From the NCBI RefSeq assembly GCF_000238395.3, contig NZ_CP011026.1, forward strand, positions 186,001 to 250,000: DNA of 64,000 bases, read 5' to 3'. The position numbers and the translations under genes were made by a program. The notes beneath the pieces are model-generated. The model had not been told where the DNA came from. It searched no databases and saw nothing but the letters and a program-made list of their open reading frames with translations. Of the stretch, positions 29,896 through 39,095 are shown in pieces. The DNA is from Pseudoalteromonas arctica A 37-1-2. GTDB lineage: Bacteria > Pseudomonadota > Gammaproteobacteria > Enterobacterales > Alteromonadaceae. Position 1 is the stretch's first letter; every line of letters starts with the position of its first letter.

Positions 29896-30894
29896 TTATT
29901 GCGCTATGTCAAAATTGACTGATAAATCGTCAGCTTGCGTTAGGCTAATTTGTTTTAGTTGATAAATATTAAAATCAGCATCTATTTGCTCTGCATCGTC
30001 TATGTGTGCGCTACATGTATAAGCAAGTTGATAGTCGCCTGGTGTTATGAATGCGAGTTCAAATTCGTATTCATTATCGTCTGCATCAAATACAACATTG
30101 GCAGTAGCTAACGGAGCGTTATCAGGCGTTTGGTCATCTATTTCATGAATATCTGTTGGGGTTTGTGCTTGCGCAGAGTAAAGGTAAACAGCATGGCCAA
30201 ATGATGAATCATCAGCAGCAAGATCAATGTTATCAGTCTCGCAATTGTTTATAAGTGTTTGGCTTACAGTGCCTTCAATATCTTGTGATTCAGAGAGGTT
30301 TTGTAAACGCACACCGCGAGGTTTTAAAAATACTTCGTTATTATTTTGTGGATCAACCAATGATTTTTTTAAATCAAACTCTAATACAAACTCGTTGTCG
30401 GTTTGATTGAGTGTAAAGCCATCTAGCTGAATTTCGCCCACGCCATCATTACCTTTTCTTTTTACGATAAGCGGTGCAATGCTGCCGTCTTCATAAACTA
30501 CGTGAGATGTTAAGCTAAGGTTGTTTGTGTCGCCGTTTATTACTTGCGCGCGGATCCACGAATAATCACCTGCAGGTACTTCTTGATCGTCAAGTAATTG
30601 AAAAATATCGTCGCCCGTATAGTCTAGTAAATTGACCATTTGCGCTAAGGTGGAATCGTTTTTAGAGCGAGTTTCAAAGCTAACTTATTCACCTTCTTGG
30701 GCTTTAATTGTTATTGAATCAAATACAACGTTAACTTGTTTTAAACCAGTGACTGGAGCGTCGGAAATACCTAAGCTAAAAGTGGTTTTATCACTTGTTT
30801 GCGGTGGGGTTGTTTCAGCATCGTCATTTGATGAGCCGCAGCCTGCTAAGGCAAAAATAATAGCGCTACTTAATATTGTTGATTTAAAGTTCAT
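29896..30894 (-). pseudogene. DUF4382-type lipoprotein interrupted by an in-frame stop
   Basis: The first frame (30894 to 30685) encodes a lipoprotein signal (FALAGC lipobox) and the start of a DUF4382-like domain (TTFSLGISDAPVTGLKQVNV). It is cut by TAA at 30685-30687. In the same frame the domain continues at once (VSFETRSKNDSTLAQ, then MVNLLDYTGDD) to 29896. A single base change, such as TAA from CAA, AAA or GAA, would explain it. The restored protein would be about 332 residues, anchored to a membrane. No function is known for the family. Confidence 0.75.
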
Positions 30895-31118
30895 GGTTGT
30901 TTCCTCTTATTTGATTTGTTAAGTGTATGTATTTAACCCTTAACCTAAATTGAATTAAAAATATGAGAAGTTAGAACTTTAACATGCTGTTTTAAACGTT
31001 TTTAATTTCATCGATTTAATCGTTTTTTACTATATACTCGCGCCACTTCTTTTGAAGTCGGTTTTATTAGATTTAACCATTATTTTGCTGAGTTTCAGCC
31101 ACATTTATCGGAACAAAC

Positions 31119-31973
31119 ATGAAAGATAAACTCTTAGCGTTTTGGCAAAGCCATTCAGAAACAATCATCACTTTAGGTTACAAGGTGATTTTAGCGTTGG
31201 TGATTTTAGTTGCGAGTGCCTTAATTGCACGCTCGGTTAAAAAAGCGATTAAAAACTCTAAATCCCCGTTAAAAAGAGTGGATAGTACGCTGCTACCTCT
31301 TTTATCGAGTATTGCTGGTTATTTAGTTTATATAATTGGGGGTCTATTTATTTTAGATATTTTTGGCGTAAACACGGCCAGTTTAATTGCGCTAATGGGT
31401 GCTGCTGGTTTAGCGATTGGTTTAGCCCTTAAAAATACGCTGAGCAATATTGCTGCGGGTATTATGCTGCTAATACTCAGACCTTTTAAAATAGGCGACT
31501 TTGTTGATGCCAGTGGCACGCTTGGTACTGTGAATGAAATAAACCTGTTTACCACTATTTTTAAAACCACCGACGGTCTTTATATAGCATCGCCTAACGG
31601 CAAAGTATGGGGTGGCAATATTAAAAACTTTACCCGTAATGGCAAAAGACGAATGGATATAGTGGTGGGTATTTCGTATGCCGACTCTATTGACGTTGGC
31701 TTAAATGTACTTAAAGAATTAGCCGCATCAGAGAGCCGATTACTCGCAGAGCCTGCACCTAAAGTAATGGTGACATCAATAGGCGAAAGCGCAGTAAACA
31801 TTCAGTTACGTGCGTGGGCTGTTAATGGTGATTATTGGCAAACCGTGTGGGATTTAAATAAGCGTGTTAAAGAAGCTATTGAAGGCGCTGGGCTGAGTAT
31901 TCCATTTCCGCAGCGTACGCTGCATATATCTGAGTCTATGGCGTCGGCAATAACTGTTAACAAAGATGCTTAA
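31119..31973 (+). CDS. mscS: Small-conductance mechanosensitive channel (MscS family)
   Basis: The 284-residue protein has the compact MscS layout. Three transmembrane helices are visible, the third being the Gly/Ala-rich pore helix (ALMGAAGLAIGLALKNTLSNIAAG). The beta domain (FKIGDFVDASGTLGTV) and the C-terminal alpha/beta vestibule follow. Length matches Escherichia coli MscS (286). It releases solutes under hypo-osmotic shock in the inner membrane. A strong terminator follows. High confidence in family. Confidence 0.95.
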   Translation: MKDKLLAFWQSHSETIITLGYKVILALVILVASALIARSVKKAIKNSKSPLKRVDSTLLPLLSSIAGYLVYIIGGLFILDIFGVNTASLIALMGAAGLAIGLALKNTLSNIAAGIMLLILRPFKIGDFVDASGTLGTVNEINLFTTIFKTTDGLYIASPNGKVWGGNIKNFTRNGKRRMDIVVGISYADSIDVGLNVLKELAASESRLLAEPAPKVMVTSIGESAVNIQLRAWAVNGDYWQTVWDLNKRVKEAIEGAGLSIPFPQRTLHISESMASAITVNKDA

Positions 31974-32003
31974 ATATGTATTAACATAAACATAAGCACA
32001 AAT

Positions 32004-32033
32004 AAAAATAGCGAGCCTTGGCTCGCTATTTTT
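32004..32033. terminator. Bidirectional terminator (mscS / astB)
   Basis: A 14-bp perfect stem (AAAAATAGCGAGCC with GGCTCGCTATTTTT) with T runs on both strands lies between convergent mscS and astB. Confidence 0.9.
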
Positions 32034-32072
32034 ATATTAGCCGTAGTATTAGCCTTTGTGTTAACTGAGGTA

Positions 32073-33419
32073 TTAACCTTCTAGTTGAAAGTCGTACACT
32101 GAGCCTAAATTAAGTAGTTGTGTGAGCTCATCAAGTGCTTGGTAGCTTTCGGTGAGTAGGGCTGAGTCTGCAAAGTCACTTGCGCCTAATTTGTCGCGGT
32201 AGTTACGTTTTGCCCAGTCACACAGTTGTGTGTATTTAGTATCAGTTAAAATAACCTCTGGGTTTACTGCAGCAAGTTCTTGCTCGTTAAGGGCTACACG
32301 TAAACGCAAGCAAGCTGGGCCGCCGCCATTTTGCATACTTTGGCGTAAATCAAAAAACTGTACTTGGTTTACTGGGTTATCAGCCATAATCATTTCTTCA
32401 ATGTAGGCGTTAACCGCGCTGTTGCGTTTACACTCTTGTGGTGCCACTAACAGCATTGAACCATCTTCAAGGCTCACTAGCTGGCTATTAAATAAATAAC
32501 TACTTACAGCGTCGGTAATGCTTACTTTATCGGTAGGTACTTCAATAATATAAAATTCTTTATTGCCCACATACGCTTCGCGAATATCTTGAAGTGCCAG
32601 TGCTTGGTTTAAAAATGCTTGCTGGTGGCACAGTAATACGTTGGCGTTACCTACTGCAATTACATCGTTATGAAACACACCTTGATCTATTACGTCTGGA
32701 TTTTGCTGTAGTAAAATTTGGCTTGAATCTTTTAAGTTATGTAAGCGACAAATTGCTTCTGAGGCTTCGAGTGTTTGCCTTGCAGGAAATTTAGCTGGTT
32801 TTGGTAATTGGCTGTTAAACGCGCTGGCACCAAATACAAACATTTCAAGGCCTTGCTCGCCGTGGCTGTCACAAAAACGAGTATGGTTTGCTGCACCTTC
32901 GTCGCCAAAAAAGCCTTGGTCTGGTAAATGGGTATGGTGCGCAAAGTATTTGTCGTTGTTAAACATCGCTTTTAATAAGCGTGTAGTGGTTGCAGGCTCT
33001 AATGAACGATGAAACTTATTATTTAAATTAGCTGAAGTAAAATGTACTTTGCCATCGGTTGTATCTGGAGATGGCGATACCGTAGCGGCATTGGCTGTCC
33101 ACATTGCTGACGCTGAATAACACGCGCGTAATAAAATAGGATCTGCTTTAAATGCTTTATGAATTACTTGTGCATCGTTACCGGTAAAGCCTAAGCGGCG
33201 CAGTACGTTTAAGTCGGGGCGCGCATGAGGGGCAAATACACCTTGAGTTAGGCCTTTGTCGTGCATGGCTTTCATTTTTTCAAGGCCTTGAAGCACTGCC
33301 TCTTGAGGATTTGAAAAGCTTGCTGCGTTATTTAACGAGGCAACATTACCATACGATAAACCAGCGTAGTTGTGAGTAGGGCCAACTAAGCCATCAAAAT
33401 TAACTTCCAAAGCGTGCAT
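32073..33419 (-). CDS. astB: N-succinylarginine dihydrolase
   Basis: The 448-residue protein matches AstB from end to end ([25 protein letters not shown] at the start, in family order). It shows the catalytic residues E174 (FGDEGAANH), H250 ([12 protein letters not shown]) and C370 ([11 protein letters not shown]). It hydrolyses N2-succinylarginine to succinylornithine, CO2 and ammonia, the second step of the arginine succinyltransferase pathway. No other ast gene is in the window; the pathway genes must be elsewhere or further away. Confidence 0.97.
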   Translation of the reverse strand: MHALEVNFDGLVGPTHNYAGLSYGNVASLNNAASFSNPQEAVLQGLEKMKAMHDKGLTQGVFAPHARPDLNVLRRLGFTGNDAQVIHKAFKADPILLRACYSASAMWTANAATVSPSPDTTDGKVHFTSANLNNKFHRSLEPATTTRLLKAMFNNDKYFAHHTHLPDQGFFGDEGAANHTRFCDSHGEQGLEMFVFGASAFNSQLPKPAKFPARQTLEASEAICRLHNLKDSSQILLQQNPDVIDQGVFHNDVIAVGNANVLLCHQQAFLNQALALQDIREAYVGNKEFYIIEVPTDKVSITDAVSSYLFNSQLVSLEDGSMLLVAPQECKRNSAVNAYIEEMIMADNPVNQVQFFDLRQSMQNGGGPACLRLRVALNEQELAAVNPEVILTDTKYTQLCDWAKRNYRDKLGASDFADSALLTESYQALDELTQLLNLGSVYDFQLEG

Positions 33420-33679
33420 ACACGTTCCAACTAAAAATTTTCAATAGGGTGCAACAATACAACGCAATAGGGTTGCTTGCAAAGTTATAAACGCAGTGTT
33501 TTTACTAATTTTTTGATGTTTTTATATGTGTGATTTTTTGCAGGGAGCTTCGTTTTTATATTAGGTGGCTAATAAGTAATTAAATAAGGTTTATTCATAA
33601 ATTTCATAGTGTGCAAAAGCTTAGCCTAAAGTAGGTTTATACATTTAAGCTTTATGCCAAGCCTTTACACAATACGATG
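33420..33679. other. Intergenic region upstream of astB
   Basis: AT-rich leader of astB. I see no clear ArgR box or other operator and no gene. Confidence 0.3.
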
Positions 33680-33799
33680 CTACTTAACATAGGCGCGTTC
33701 TTTATCAGCGGTAGTGTGGGTATTTGTTGGATCATTAACTTGCCAAACGCTAATGTCTAAACGCCATAAAAGGTAAAGGGTATGGTATAAATTGAACAT
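33680..33799 (-). CDS. Possible small protein (39 residues)
   Basis: A short minus-strand frame with a ribosome site (AAGGAAAAAC five bases before ATG) begins MFNLYHTLYLLWRLDISVWQ and ends with TAG at 33680-33682. The first half is hydrophobic-aromatic and could be a membrane-associated helix; the second half is polar and charged. It lies in a 636-base gap without other genes. I do not recognise a family. The plausible start signal is the main support. Confidence 0.4.
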   Translation of the reverse strand: MFNLYHTLYLLWRLDISVWQVNDPTNTHTTADKERAYVK

Positions 33800-33982
33800 A
33801 GTTTTTCCTTGGTATTTTCACTGAACACATCAGTTTATAGGAAGAAGTATGCCAACATTAACTTGAATATTTTATGAATAGAAATCAGGTGTTTAGTATT
33901 TAAGTGTAAATACATACTTAAGGATTAGCACCAAAGAGGTGAAGTATTACTAAAAGATGCACCAACGTGGTGTGTTTTTAAC

Positions 33983-34028
33983 AAAAAGCCCTGCAACTAT
34001 TGGGTCACTTAAATGTGCAAGGCTTTTT
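33983..34028. terminator. Bidirectional terminator downstream of propeller gene
   Basis: AAAAAGCCCTGCA (33983-33995) pairs, with one mismatch, with TGCAAGGCTTTTT (34016-34028), giving a T tract on either strand. It ends the transcript of the minus-strand gene at 34056. Confidence 0.75.
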
Positions 34029-34055
34029 TAAAAGTGTAGTCAATTAAAAAGTAAA

Positions 34056-35162
34056 TTAACGACCTACTTTTCCTTTTACTAAAGGCTCGAACGACATTAC
34101 TTTAAACTTACCGTGGCTTTGATTTTTGCCATTATTAAGTACAGGCGAATTATGTAAATCGTCAACGGTAAAGTATATTTTATGATCGGCTCCGTAGCTA
34201 AAGCCATCAGGCCAGCTAAGACGTTCGTCTTTAAATAATACTTCGTAGTCGCCAGTGGGTTTAACTACGCCAATTGCGCCATTGGTTATGTCGGTTACAT
34301 ATACGTTACCGCCGCCATCAACAATAATACCGTCTGAAATTGGTTTAGTGCCGTAACGCGTAACTTTGTCTTCAAGTGCTTTAGCCCAAAGGCTCTCGTT
34401 ATTTATATCGTTGGTGGCAATGCGGTAAACCGACGTGCCCGACATAGATCCAAAGTAAAGCCAGTCTTCGTTAGGGTCAAGCGTAATAGGGTTTACACCT
34501 AAACGGGCAGGTTGTCCGCCAAGGCTCATTGTGCGCCCATCAATAACCATATCTATATTTTCGGCTGTGGTGTAATGGCTATCTTGTAATACTCTGCGTG
34601 CGACACCTGTTTTAAGGTTTACGGTAATAATAGCGGCTTGGCTGCCTTGGGCTGTGTCGGCAATGTATACAACGCCATGCTTATTATCGATGACTAAATC
34701 GTTTAAAAACGAGGTGTCGGTAATGGTTGGTTTAGCCAGATAAATAATTTTATGCAGTTGCTCTTTGTTTGTATCCCAGCCTACTAAGCGCCCAGCGTGA
34801 TCGGGCCCTGAAGTGTCGAGCATCCATAACACACCATCACTTGATACGTTTATGCCAAGTACATCGTAAAAACCTTTACCGTTATTGTACGCGTATGCCC
34901 ATTCTTCATTAGGGTAGGGCTTAGTTGTACCATCGCTTAAAAGCTCCATAATTTTTTGCTTTTGGCCAAAAAAGCCATGCACAGATAAAAACTTTCTGCC
35001 CGATGGGGTAATAGCAATGTTGCCCGGTGGGTGCTGCGCATCAAAAGTGGCTACTGTTTTTAAATCAGCATTTTGGTTAGCAGTATTAGCAGATACGGCG
35101 TTGCTACCTAAAAGTGCCGTGCTACACGCCGCAGCTAATAGTAATTTTTTAATATGAGTCAT
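34056..35162 (-). CDS. Major royal jelly/yellow-family (SMP-30-like) beta-propeller protein, exported
   Basis: The 368-residue protein has a signal peptide (ending about VSA, residue 25) and a six-blade propeller of the MRJP/yellow type. Family segments include ITPSGRKFLSVHGF, TFLNDLVIDN-like FLNDLVIDNKHGVVYIADTA, ISDGIIVDGGGNVYVTDIT and LSWPDGFSYG. Bacterial members are periplasmic and mostly of unknown activity, possibly lactonase-like. It lies 45 bases after ohrR on the same strand and may be transcribed with it, so it may respond to organic peroxide. Confidence 0.82.
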   Translation of the reverse strand: MTHIKKLLLAAACSTALLGSNAVSANTANQNADLKTVATFDAQHPPGNIAITPSGRKFLSVHGFFGQKQKIMELLSDGTTKPYPNEEWAYAYNNGKGFYDVLGINVSSDGVLWMLDTSGPDHAGRLVGWDTNKEQLHKIIYLAKPTITDTSFLNDLVIDNKHGVVYIADTAQGSQAAIITVNLKTGVARRVLQDSHYTTAENIDMVIDGRTMSLGGQPARLGVNPITLDPNEDWLYFGSMSGTSVYRIATNDINNESLWAKALEDKVTRYGTKPISDGIIVDGGGNVYVTDITNGAIGVVKPTGDYEVLFKDERLSWPDGFSYGADHKIYFTVDDLHNSPVLNNGKNQSHGKFKVMSFEPLVKGKVGR

Positions 35163-35207
35163 TTTTAAAACCTTTTAAAACACGTTTATTGTTTAAAAAT
35201 TAAGAGC

Positions 35208-35642
35208 CTAATCGGCTAAGTCGTTTACTACTAAATCGAGCAGCTGCATCAACTGCTTCGCTTGTGTTGCATCTACACTATCAAATTTACATAAAATATT
35301 TTTAGGAATATCGGCTGCTTTTAACTTAAGTGATTGGCCATGCTGGGTTAGCTGCACTAGGCGTTTGCGTTTGTCGTGCTCATCTTTAATAACAGCCAGT
35401 AATGATTTTTCGCTCATTTTTTTGAGTATTTGGGTCATTGCACCGCCGTCTATCGCGGTTTTATCTATTAGCCCTGCAATTGTTATTTCGTCTTGCTCCC
35501 ACAGCGCCATCATTACTACGTATTGCGGGTAAGTTAAATTTAGCTCGTTTAAAGGCTCGCGATACGCACGCGCAATGCTGTTAGATGCCATATATAATCG
35601 GTGGCATAACTGATTTTTTAACTTTAATTGCTCAAACGACAT
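35208..35642 (-). CDS. ohrR: OhrR, MarR-family organic hydroperoxide sensor/repressor
   Basis: With the ATG at 35642 (AAGGAT seven bases upstream) the protein has 144 residues. It opens with LKLKNQLCHRLYMASNSIAR, the OhrR N terminus with the redox cysteine C13, followed by LTYPQYVVMMALWE and the winged helix of MarR proteins. Oxidation of this cysteine by organic peroxides releases the repressor from DNA. It is divergent from ohr, the standard arrangement. An open frame 19 codons further upstream lacks a good ribosome site. Confidence 0.93.
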   Translation of the reverse strand: MSFEQLKLKNQLCHRLYMASNSIARAYREPLNELNLTYPQYVVMMALWEQDEITIAGLIDKTAIDGGAMTQILKKMSEKSLLAVIKDEHDKRKRLVQLTQHGQSLKLKAADIPKNILCKFDSVDATQAKQLMQLLDLVVNDLAD

Positions 35643-35683
35643 AACGTTATCCTTTATTTCGACACATGGTATTTTAATTTGCA

Positions 35684-35722
35684 TGCAAAGTATTTGCAAT
35701 CTCTAATTACTTGTTCTATTAT
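35684..35722 (+). promoter_or_regulatory. ohr promoter with candidate OhrR operator
   Basis: TTGCAA (35694-35699) and TATTAT (35717-35722) with 17-base spacing form a good promoter for ohr. The inverted repeat TGCAAA-GTA-TTTGCA (35684-35698) covers its -35 and is a likely OhrR operator. A second palindrome, TTTGCATGCAAA, overlaps at 35678-35689. Confidence 0.6.
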
Positions 35723-35765
35723 TTTGCACACAAACTAAATTAATTACTAAACTTTGGAGTTCATT

Positions 35766-36194
35766 ATGAATGTATTACAAAACGTAGCTTACACAGCAAA
35801 AGCAACTGCAACTGGCGGCCGTGAAGGCGTAGCTAAATCTGATGATGGTCGTTTAGATGTAAATTTATCAACACCTAAAGGTTTAGGCGGAGACGACGGA
35901 CAAGGCACTAACCCAGAGCAATTATTTGCCGCAGGTTATGCCGCGTGTTTTATTGGCGCACTTAAATTTGTAGCAGGTAGCGAAAAAATAGATTTACCAA
36001 GCGACACACATATTAATTCACAAGTGTCTATTGGTGCTATTGTAGGCGGTTTTGGTATTGCAGTAAAACTAGCTGTATCACTAGGTGATATGGATAAAGC
36101 TGCAGCGCAAACGCTTGTAGATAAAGCACACCAAGTATGCCCATATTCAAACGCAACACGTGGCAATATTGAAGTAGAGCTTTCAGTTATTTAA
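35766..36194 (+). CDS. ohr: Organic hydroperoxide resistance protein (Ohr/OsmC family)
   Basis: From ATG 35766 (GGAG upstream) the protein has 142 residues. The catalytic cysteines are C61 (AAGYAACF) and C125 (VCPYSNATRGN). The conserved R19 (TGGREG) and E51 (TNPEQLFAAGYAAC) complete the active site. It reduces organic and lipid hydroperoxides in the cytoplasm using lipoylated proteins. Expression should be controlled by the divergent ohrR. A strong terminator follows. Confidence 0.96.
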   Translation: MNVLQNVAYTAKATATGGREGVAKSDDGRLDVNLSTPKGLGGDDGQGTNPEQLFAAGYAACFIGALKFVAGSEKIDLPSDTHINSQVSIGAIVGGFGIAVKLAVSLGDMDKAAAQTLVDKAHQVCPYSNATRGNIEVELSVI

Positions 36195-36216
36195 TAACTA
36201 AATAAAGAAAAGTTAT

Positions 36217-36255
36217 AAAAGCACACAACGACAATTAGTCGTTGTGTGCTTTTTT
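36217..36255 (+). terminator. Strong terminator after ohr
   Basis: A 16-bp perfect stem (AAAAGCACACAACGAC with GTCGTTGTGTGCTTTT), five-base loop and T run make a strong intrinsic terminator. Confidence 0.92.
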
Positions 36256-36289
36256 GCGTTTAAGGCATAAAAATTAAATATACGATAAA

Positions 36290-36313
36290 ACATATATTCA
36301 CTATTCCATATGT
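36290..36313 (+). promoter_or_regulatory. Candidate ArsR operator
   Basis: ACATAT (36290-36295) and ATATGT (36308-36313) form an inverted repeat with a 12-base gap, 46 bases before arsR. ArsR repressors bind such AT-rich dyads and autoregulate. Confidence 0.4.
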
Positions 36314-36358
36314 TGTTATTTTGTTTTATTGTGTATGTATAAGCACAGTGAGGACAGT

Positions 36359-36715
36359 ATGGAACAATTCAACCCACTTCAATTTTATAAATGCCTAGCG
36401 GACGATACACGTTTAAAAGCAATGCTGCTAATTAGCCACGAAGAAGAGCTGTGTGTATGCGAGCTTGTTGCTGCACTTAAATTAAGCCAACCTAAGGTGT
36501 CTCGACATTTAGCGCAGTTAAGACAATGCGGATTGTTGAGCGACCGTAAACAAAATCAATGGGTTTATTACAGTATTAATAAAGCCCTGCCAGAGTGGGC
36601 TAAAAATGTATTAACGCAAACGCTTACTGCTAACCCTTCATTTTATGAAAACGATTTAACGCGCTTAAATGTTATGGGTAATCGCCCTGAACGTATTACT
36701 AGCTGCTGTAACTAA
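36359..36715 (+). CDS. arsR: ArsR-family arsenic-responsive repressor
   Basis: From ATG 36359 (GAGGA upstream) the protein has 118 residues with the ArsR winged helix. The metal site ELCVCEL places C32 and C34 exactly where Escherichia coli ArsR has two of its three As(III) ligands. The third position (37) is valine, which is tolerated in known variants. Two extra cysteines lie at the C terminus (ITSCCN). It should repress this operon until As(III) binds. GAPDH and arsJ genes follow with 20- and 24-base gaps, so the three form one operon. Confidence 0.92.
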   Translation: MEQFNPLQFYKCLADDTRLKAMLLISHEEELCVCELVAALKLSQPKVSRHLAQLRQCGLLSDRKQNQWVYYSINKALPEWAKNVLTQTLTANPSFYENDLTRLNVMGNRPERITSCCN

Positions 36716-36735
36716 CTTATTAAAGGTATTTAATT

Positions 36736-37746
36736 ATGACTATTAAAGTAGGTATTAACGGTTTTGGCCGTATGGGACGTTTAACACTGCGTGCAGCAGT
36801 TGATTGGCCAGAAATAGAGTTTATTAAAGTAAATGATGTAGCGGGTGACGCTAAAACCCACGCACATTTAATTGAGTTTGACTCAGTACACGGGCGCTTA
36901 GCACAACAGGTTTCTAGTGATGATAATAGCTTTAGTGTGGGTAAGCACACGATTGCAGTTACCAACAACAAAACCATAAACGAAACTGATTGGTCAGATT
37001 GCGATGTAGTAATAGAAGCCAGCGGTAAAATGAAAACCACTGAGCTGTTAAATCAATATTTAGCACAAGGCGTTAAGCGTGTTGTGGTAACCGCACCTGT
37101 AAAAGAAGACGGTATTTTAAATGTAGTAATGGGTGTAAACGATGATCTTTATCACCCAAGTGAGCATAAAATTGTTACAGCCGCCTCGTGTACTACTAAC
37201 TGTTTAGCGCCAATAGTAAAAGTACTGCAAGAAAAAGTGGGCATTAAACACGGCTCAATGACTACTATTCACGACATTACTAATACCCAAACAATTATTG
37301 ATGCACCCCACAAAGATTTACGCCGTGCGCGTTCGTGCGGTACTAGTTTAATTCCTACTACAACCGGTAGTGCAACGGCTATTACGCATATTTTTCCTGA
37401 GCTTAAAGGTAAATTAAACGGCCATGCTGTGCGTGTACCTCTTACTAACGCATCCATTACTGATTGTGTTTTTGAGCTTGAGCGCGGTGTTACACAAGAT
37501 GAAGTAAACACTTGGTTTAAAAACGCTGCAAATAACGAGCTAAAAGACATTTTAGGCTACGAAGAAAGACCGCTTGTATCTATAGATTATAAAACAGATC
37601 CACGTAGCTGCACCATAGACGCGCTTTCAACTATGGTAATTAACAATACTCAGCTTAAATTATACGCTTGGTATGATAACGAGTGGGGTTATGCAAATCG
37701 TACGGCTGAGCTAATGCTTAAAGTTGCACAAAGTGATGTGGTTTAA
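36736..37746 (+). CDS. ArsJ-associated glyceraldehyde-3-phosphate dehydrogenase
   Basis: The 336-residue protein is a full GAPDH: NAD-binding [10 protein letters not shown] (6-15), catalytic C152 in ASCTTNC, HDITNTQ, the [12 protein letters not shown] substrate region and [11 protein letters not shown]. In ars operons with arsJ, this enzyme uses arsenate instead of phosphate to make 1-arseno-3-phosphoglycerate. ArsJ then exports that product. Position directly between arsR and arsJ identifies it as the arsenate-type paralogue rather than the glycolytic one. Confidence 0.93.
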   Translation: MTIKVGINGFGRMGRLTLRAAVDWPEIEFIKVNDVAGDAKTHAHLIEFDSVHGRLAQQVSSDDNSFSVGKHTIAVTNNKTINETDWSDCDVVIEASGKMKTTELLNQYLAQGVKRVVVTAPVKEDGILNVVMGVNDDLYHPSEHKIVTAASCTTNCLAPIVKVLQEKVGIKHGSMTTIHDITNTQTIIDAPHKDLRRARSCGTSLIPTTTGSATAITHIFPELKGKLNGHAVRVPLTNASITDCVFELERGVTQDEVNTWFKNAANNELKDILGYEERPLVSIDYKTDPRSCTIDALSTMVINNTQLKLYAWYDNEWGYANRTAELMLKVAQSDVV

Positions 37747-37770
37747 TCTCGTTTAAAAAGGTTTAAATTC

Positions 37771-38988
37771 ATGCTTGCGCAGTTAGCTAATTTACCAAGT
37801 TCTATAAAACAATATTTAATAATTACCGGTAATTACTGGGCATTTACTTTAACTGATGGTGCACTGCGCATGCTGGTGGTGCTGTACTTTCATCAGTTGG
37901 GATATGGCGCATTTGCGATAGCCATGTTGTTTTTGTTTTATGAAATTTTTGGCGTAATCACCAATTTAGTAGGTGGATGGCTTGGGGCATATTTAGGGTT
38001 AAACAAAACCATGAATGTAGGGCTTGGGCTGCAGCTTGTAGCTTTAGCTATGCTTTGCGTGCCTGGGGATTGGCTAACCGTTGCCTATGTTATGGCAGCG
38101 CAAGCACTGAGTGGCATAGCTAAAGACTTAAATAAAATGAGCGCAAAGAGCGCCATTAAGTATTTAGTACCACAAGACGATGCAGGGCAAAGCCAATTAT
38201 ATAAATGGATTGCCATACTTACAGGCTCTAAAAATGCGTTAAAAGGAGTGGGCTTTTTTTTAGGTGGCTTGCTACTTACTGTATTTGGTTTTGTGGGGGC
38301 ATTAATAAGCCTAATTGCTTTACTTAGTGTTGCGTGGGTTATTAGTTTAATTTTTTTAAAAGGCGATATTGGTAAAGCTAAAAACAAATCTAAGTTTAAA
38401 GAATTATTTTCTAAATCGCGGGCAATCAACTTACTTAGTGCAGCGCGTTTATGCTTGTTTGCGGCGCGCGATGTATGGTTTGTGGTTGCATTGCCGGTTT
38501 ACTTAGCCGCTCAGTTCAACTGGGATCACTGGTGGGTAAGCGGCTTTATGGCTTTGTGGGTAATTGCTTATGGATTGGTGCAATCGCAAGCACCGCGAAT
38601 AACTGGGCAAGGTGATTCAAACTCACATTCAGTCAAAAAAGCGTATTGGTGGGTTGTTCTATTAAGTGGCGTAACTGGCATTTTAGCGTTGTTGATGCAA
38701 TTTGATGTAGCGGTACATTTTACGCTTGTAATTGGCTTACTTATTTTTGGTGGTGTATTTGCTGTAAATTCATCGCTGCATAGTTACTTAATAGTAAGTT
38801 TTGCTAAAAACGATGGGGTGTCGCTCGACGTTGGCTTTTACTACATGGCTAACGCGATAGGGCGTTTGCTTGGTACGGTGCTTTCTGGCTGGGTTTTTCA
38901 AGTATATGGGCTTAGTGCGTGTTTATGGGTAAGTGTATGTTTATTAATTGCAGCCTCAATTACAACGGCACGTTTAGCTAAACTTTAA
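37771..38988 (+). CDS. arsJ: ArsJ, organoarsenical efflux MFS transporter
   Basis: The 405-residue integral membrane protein has about twelve hydrophobic segments in a major-facilitator layout. Family-typical stretches include NYWAFTLTDGALRMLVVLYF (16-35 region), the loop SGIAKDLNKMSAKSAIK and LPVYLAAQFNWDHWWVSGFMA. ArsJ exports 1-arseno-3-phosphoglycerate, whose breakdown outside releases arsenate, giving resistance without arsenate reduction. No arsC or arsenite pump is nearby. Confidence 0.93.
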   Translation: MLAQLANLPSSIKQYLIITGNYWAFTLTDGALRMLVVLYFHQLGYGAFAIAMLFLFYEIFGVITNLVGGWLGAYLGLNKTMNVGLGLQLVALAMLCVPGDWLTVAYVMAAQALSGIAKDLNKMSAKSAIKYLVPQDDAGQSQLYKWIAILTGSKNALKGVGFFLGGLLLTVFGFVGALISLIALLSVAWVISLIFLKGDIGKAKNKSKFKELFSKSRAINLLSAARLCLFAARDVWFVVALPVYLAAQFNWDHWWVSGFMALWVIAYGLVQSQAPRITGQGDSNSHSVKKAYWWVVLLSGVTGILALLMQFDVAVHFTLVIGLLIFGGVFAVNSSLHSYLIVSFAKNDGVSLDVGFYYMANAIGRLLGTVLSGWVFQVYGLSACLWVSVCLLIAASITTARLAKL

Positions 38989-39095
38989 AAAACTCAACGT
39001 ATTGTATTAAATTCAATTTGTTTAACGATATTCATAGCTTCATTGATTAGATCTACTAAACTGTATCAGTAGTTTTAATTTAAAGGGTGTGATGA

